Shown here: positions 63,192 to 64,000 of the stretch, in pieces | Numbering within the stretch: position 1 is the first letter of the stretch | How the letters are laid out: the number at the start of each line of letters is the position of its first letter | Source of the DNA: Lysinibacillus sp. SGAir0095 | GTDB lineage: Bacteria > Bacillota > Bacilli > Bacillales_A > Planococcaceae | Direction of reading: 5' to 3' | Assembly: GCF_005491425.1 (NCBI RefSeq) | Contig: NZ_CP028083.1 | Location: 1,264,001-1,328,000, forward strand | Length of the DNA stretch: 64,000 bases | The notes under the pieces: generated by a model | The model's input: the letters and a program-made list of their open reading frames with translations, nothing else | What the model was told of the DNA's origin: nothing | The model's database searches: none | Made by a program: the position numbers and the translations under genes

Positions 63192-64000
63192 GTGACTAAG
63201 ACTAAAAATGAAGTAATCCGAGTAATCCCTCTTGGTGGGGTTGGAGAAATCGGGAAATCGATGTATGTAATTGAAATCGATGACGAACTTTTCATTGTGG
63301 ACAGCGGCTTAATGTTCCCAGAAGATGAAATGCTTGGAATCGATATTGTCATTCCAGATATTACATACTTAGAAGAAAATAAAGAGCGTGTGAAAGGGAT
63401 CTTCCTAACACACGGACATGAAGATGCAATTGGTTCAATTGCATACGTATTACAGAAAATTAAAGCACCCGTATATGGTTCAAAACTGACGATTGCTTTA
63501 GCGAAAGAGCATTTAAAAGATTTGCCAGTTTCACAGCCTGTGAAATTTTTCGAAGTAACAAATAAAAGCCGTATGAACTTTAACTCGACATACGTAACAT
63601 TCTTCCATACGACACACAGTATTCCGGACTCATTAGGAATCGTGTTCCATACATCTGAAGGGGCAATCGTTCATACTGGCGAATTTAAATTCGATCAGTC
63701 AGCGAAGGGCAAATTTAGACCGGATATTGCGAAAATGGCGCAGTTGGGTGAAGAGGGCGTATTTATCTTGCTTTCTGAATCGACAGAAGCAGAGCGACCA
63801 GGTCATACGACTAGTGAAGTTGTGATTGAAGAAAAACTGACGAAATACTTCCATGCAGCACCTGCACGTATACTGGTTGCCGTGTATGCATCGAATTTTA
63901 TTCGCATTCAACAAGTATTCAATCATGCACAAGAATCAGGACGAAAAGTGGCTGTTGTTGGGAAAAGCCTAGAAAAAGTGATCGATATCGGTTTAAATCT
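63192..64000 (+). CDS. rnjB: Ribonuclease J2-like protein, N-terminal part (partial)
   Basis: Open frame from GTG 63192 (TAGGAGG SD) to the right edge, 269 residues seen. [38 protein letters not shown] and the beta-lactamase core with [10 protein letters not shown] and HTTHSIPDS fit RNase J. The sequence resembles RnjB more than RnjA, and the gene follows dapA as in B. subtilis. In the HxHxDH motif the last His is Ala79, and the usual Asp164 of HTGDFKFD is Glu. Reduced nuclease activity and a partner role with J1 are likely. Confidence 0.92.
   Translation, partial: MTKTKNEVIRVIPLGGVGEIGKSMYVIEIDDELFIVDSGLMFPEDEMLGIDIVIPDITYLEENKERVKGIFLTHGHEDAIGSIAYVLQKIKAPVYGSKLTIALAKEHLKDLPVSQPVKFFEVTNKSRMNFNSTYVTFFHTTHSIPDSLGIVFHTSEGAIVHTGEFKFDQSAKGKFRPDIAKMAQLGEEGVFILLSESTEAERPGHTTSEVVIEEKLTKYFHAAPARILVAVYASNFIRIQQVFNHAQESGRKVAVVGKSLEKVIDIGLN

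Overview
The window is a low-GC Firmicutes chromosome segment from an endospore-forming, flagellated member of the Bacillales. The supporting signs are a Gram-positive PolC replicase, dipicolinate synthase genes (dpaAB), a SwrB-like gene and a CheC/CheD/FliY chemotaxis set. Gene style and several intergenic repeat families suggest the Lysinibacillus/Solibacillus/Ureibacillus group (Planococcaceae), but that placement is inference. Almost all genes run on the + strand in the order known from Bacillus subtilis.

Positions 1-25340 hold the 3' two thirds of the fla/che operon. It runs from the tail of fliG through the export ATPase group, hook assembly (fliK, flgD, flgE), switch (fliM, fliY), export gate (fliO-P-Q-R, flhB, flhA), flhF/flhG and chemotaxis genes (cheY, cheB, cheA, cheW, cheC, cheD) to sigD and a swrB-like gene. 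Most junctions overlap or are nearly abutting. The clear exception is a ~495-nt gap with an intrinsic terminator just before sigD.

Positions 25340-50900 hold the housekeeping block: rpsB, tsf, pyrH, frr, uppS, cdsA, dxr, rasP, proS, polC, then rimP-nusA-ylxR-ylxQ-infB-ylxP-rbfA-truB-ribF-rpsO-pnpA. This links translation factors, ribosome maturation, isoprenoid and phospholipid precursors, replication and RNA decay. Terminators separate sub-blocks. A strong sigma-A promoter and folded leader precede rpsB, and a second promoter precedes rpsO.

Positions 50900-64000 are mosaic. A 52-nt-period tandem array follows pnpA. A minus-strand ABC exporter pair of MacB/FtsX type comes next, with an OmpR-type tandem site in its promoter. 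A 38-nt-period hairpin array leads into mlpA. Then come ymxH-dpaA-dpaB behind a good sigma-K promoter, asd and dapA (no dapG), an IS1182-type transposase next to a GC-rich palindromic repeat, a NERD-domain gene, a second 52-nt-period array, and the 5' part of an RNase J2-like gene (rnjB). B. subtilis has ylxY and dapG in the corresponding intervals; both are missing here.

The most unusual content is non-coding. Two tandem arrays share the same 52-nt period and the same inverted core, one downstream of pnpA and one upstream of rnjB. A separate hairpin array shows a compensatory stem change. A hairpin between the Shine-Dalgarno sequence and the start codon of the swrD-like gene brings the two into normal spacing when folded. 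No new defence or biosynthetic system was found in the coding content.
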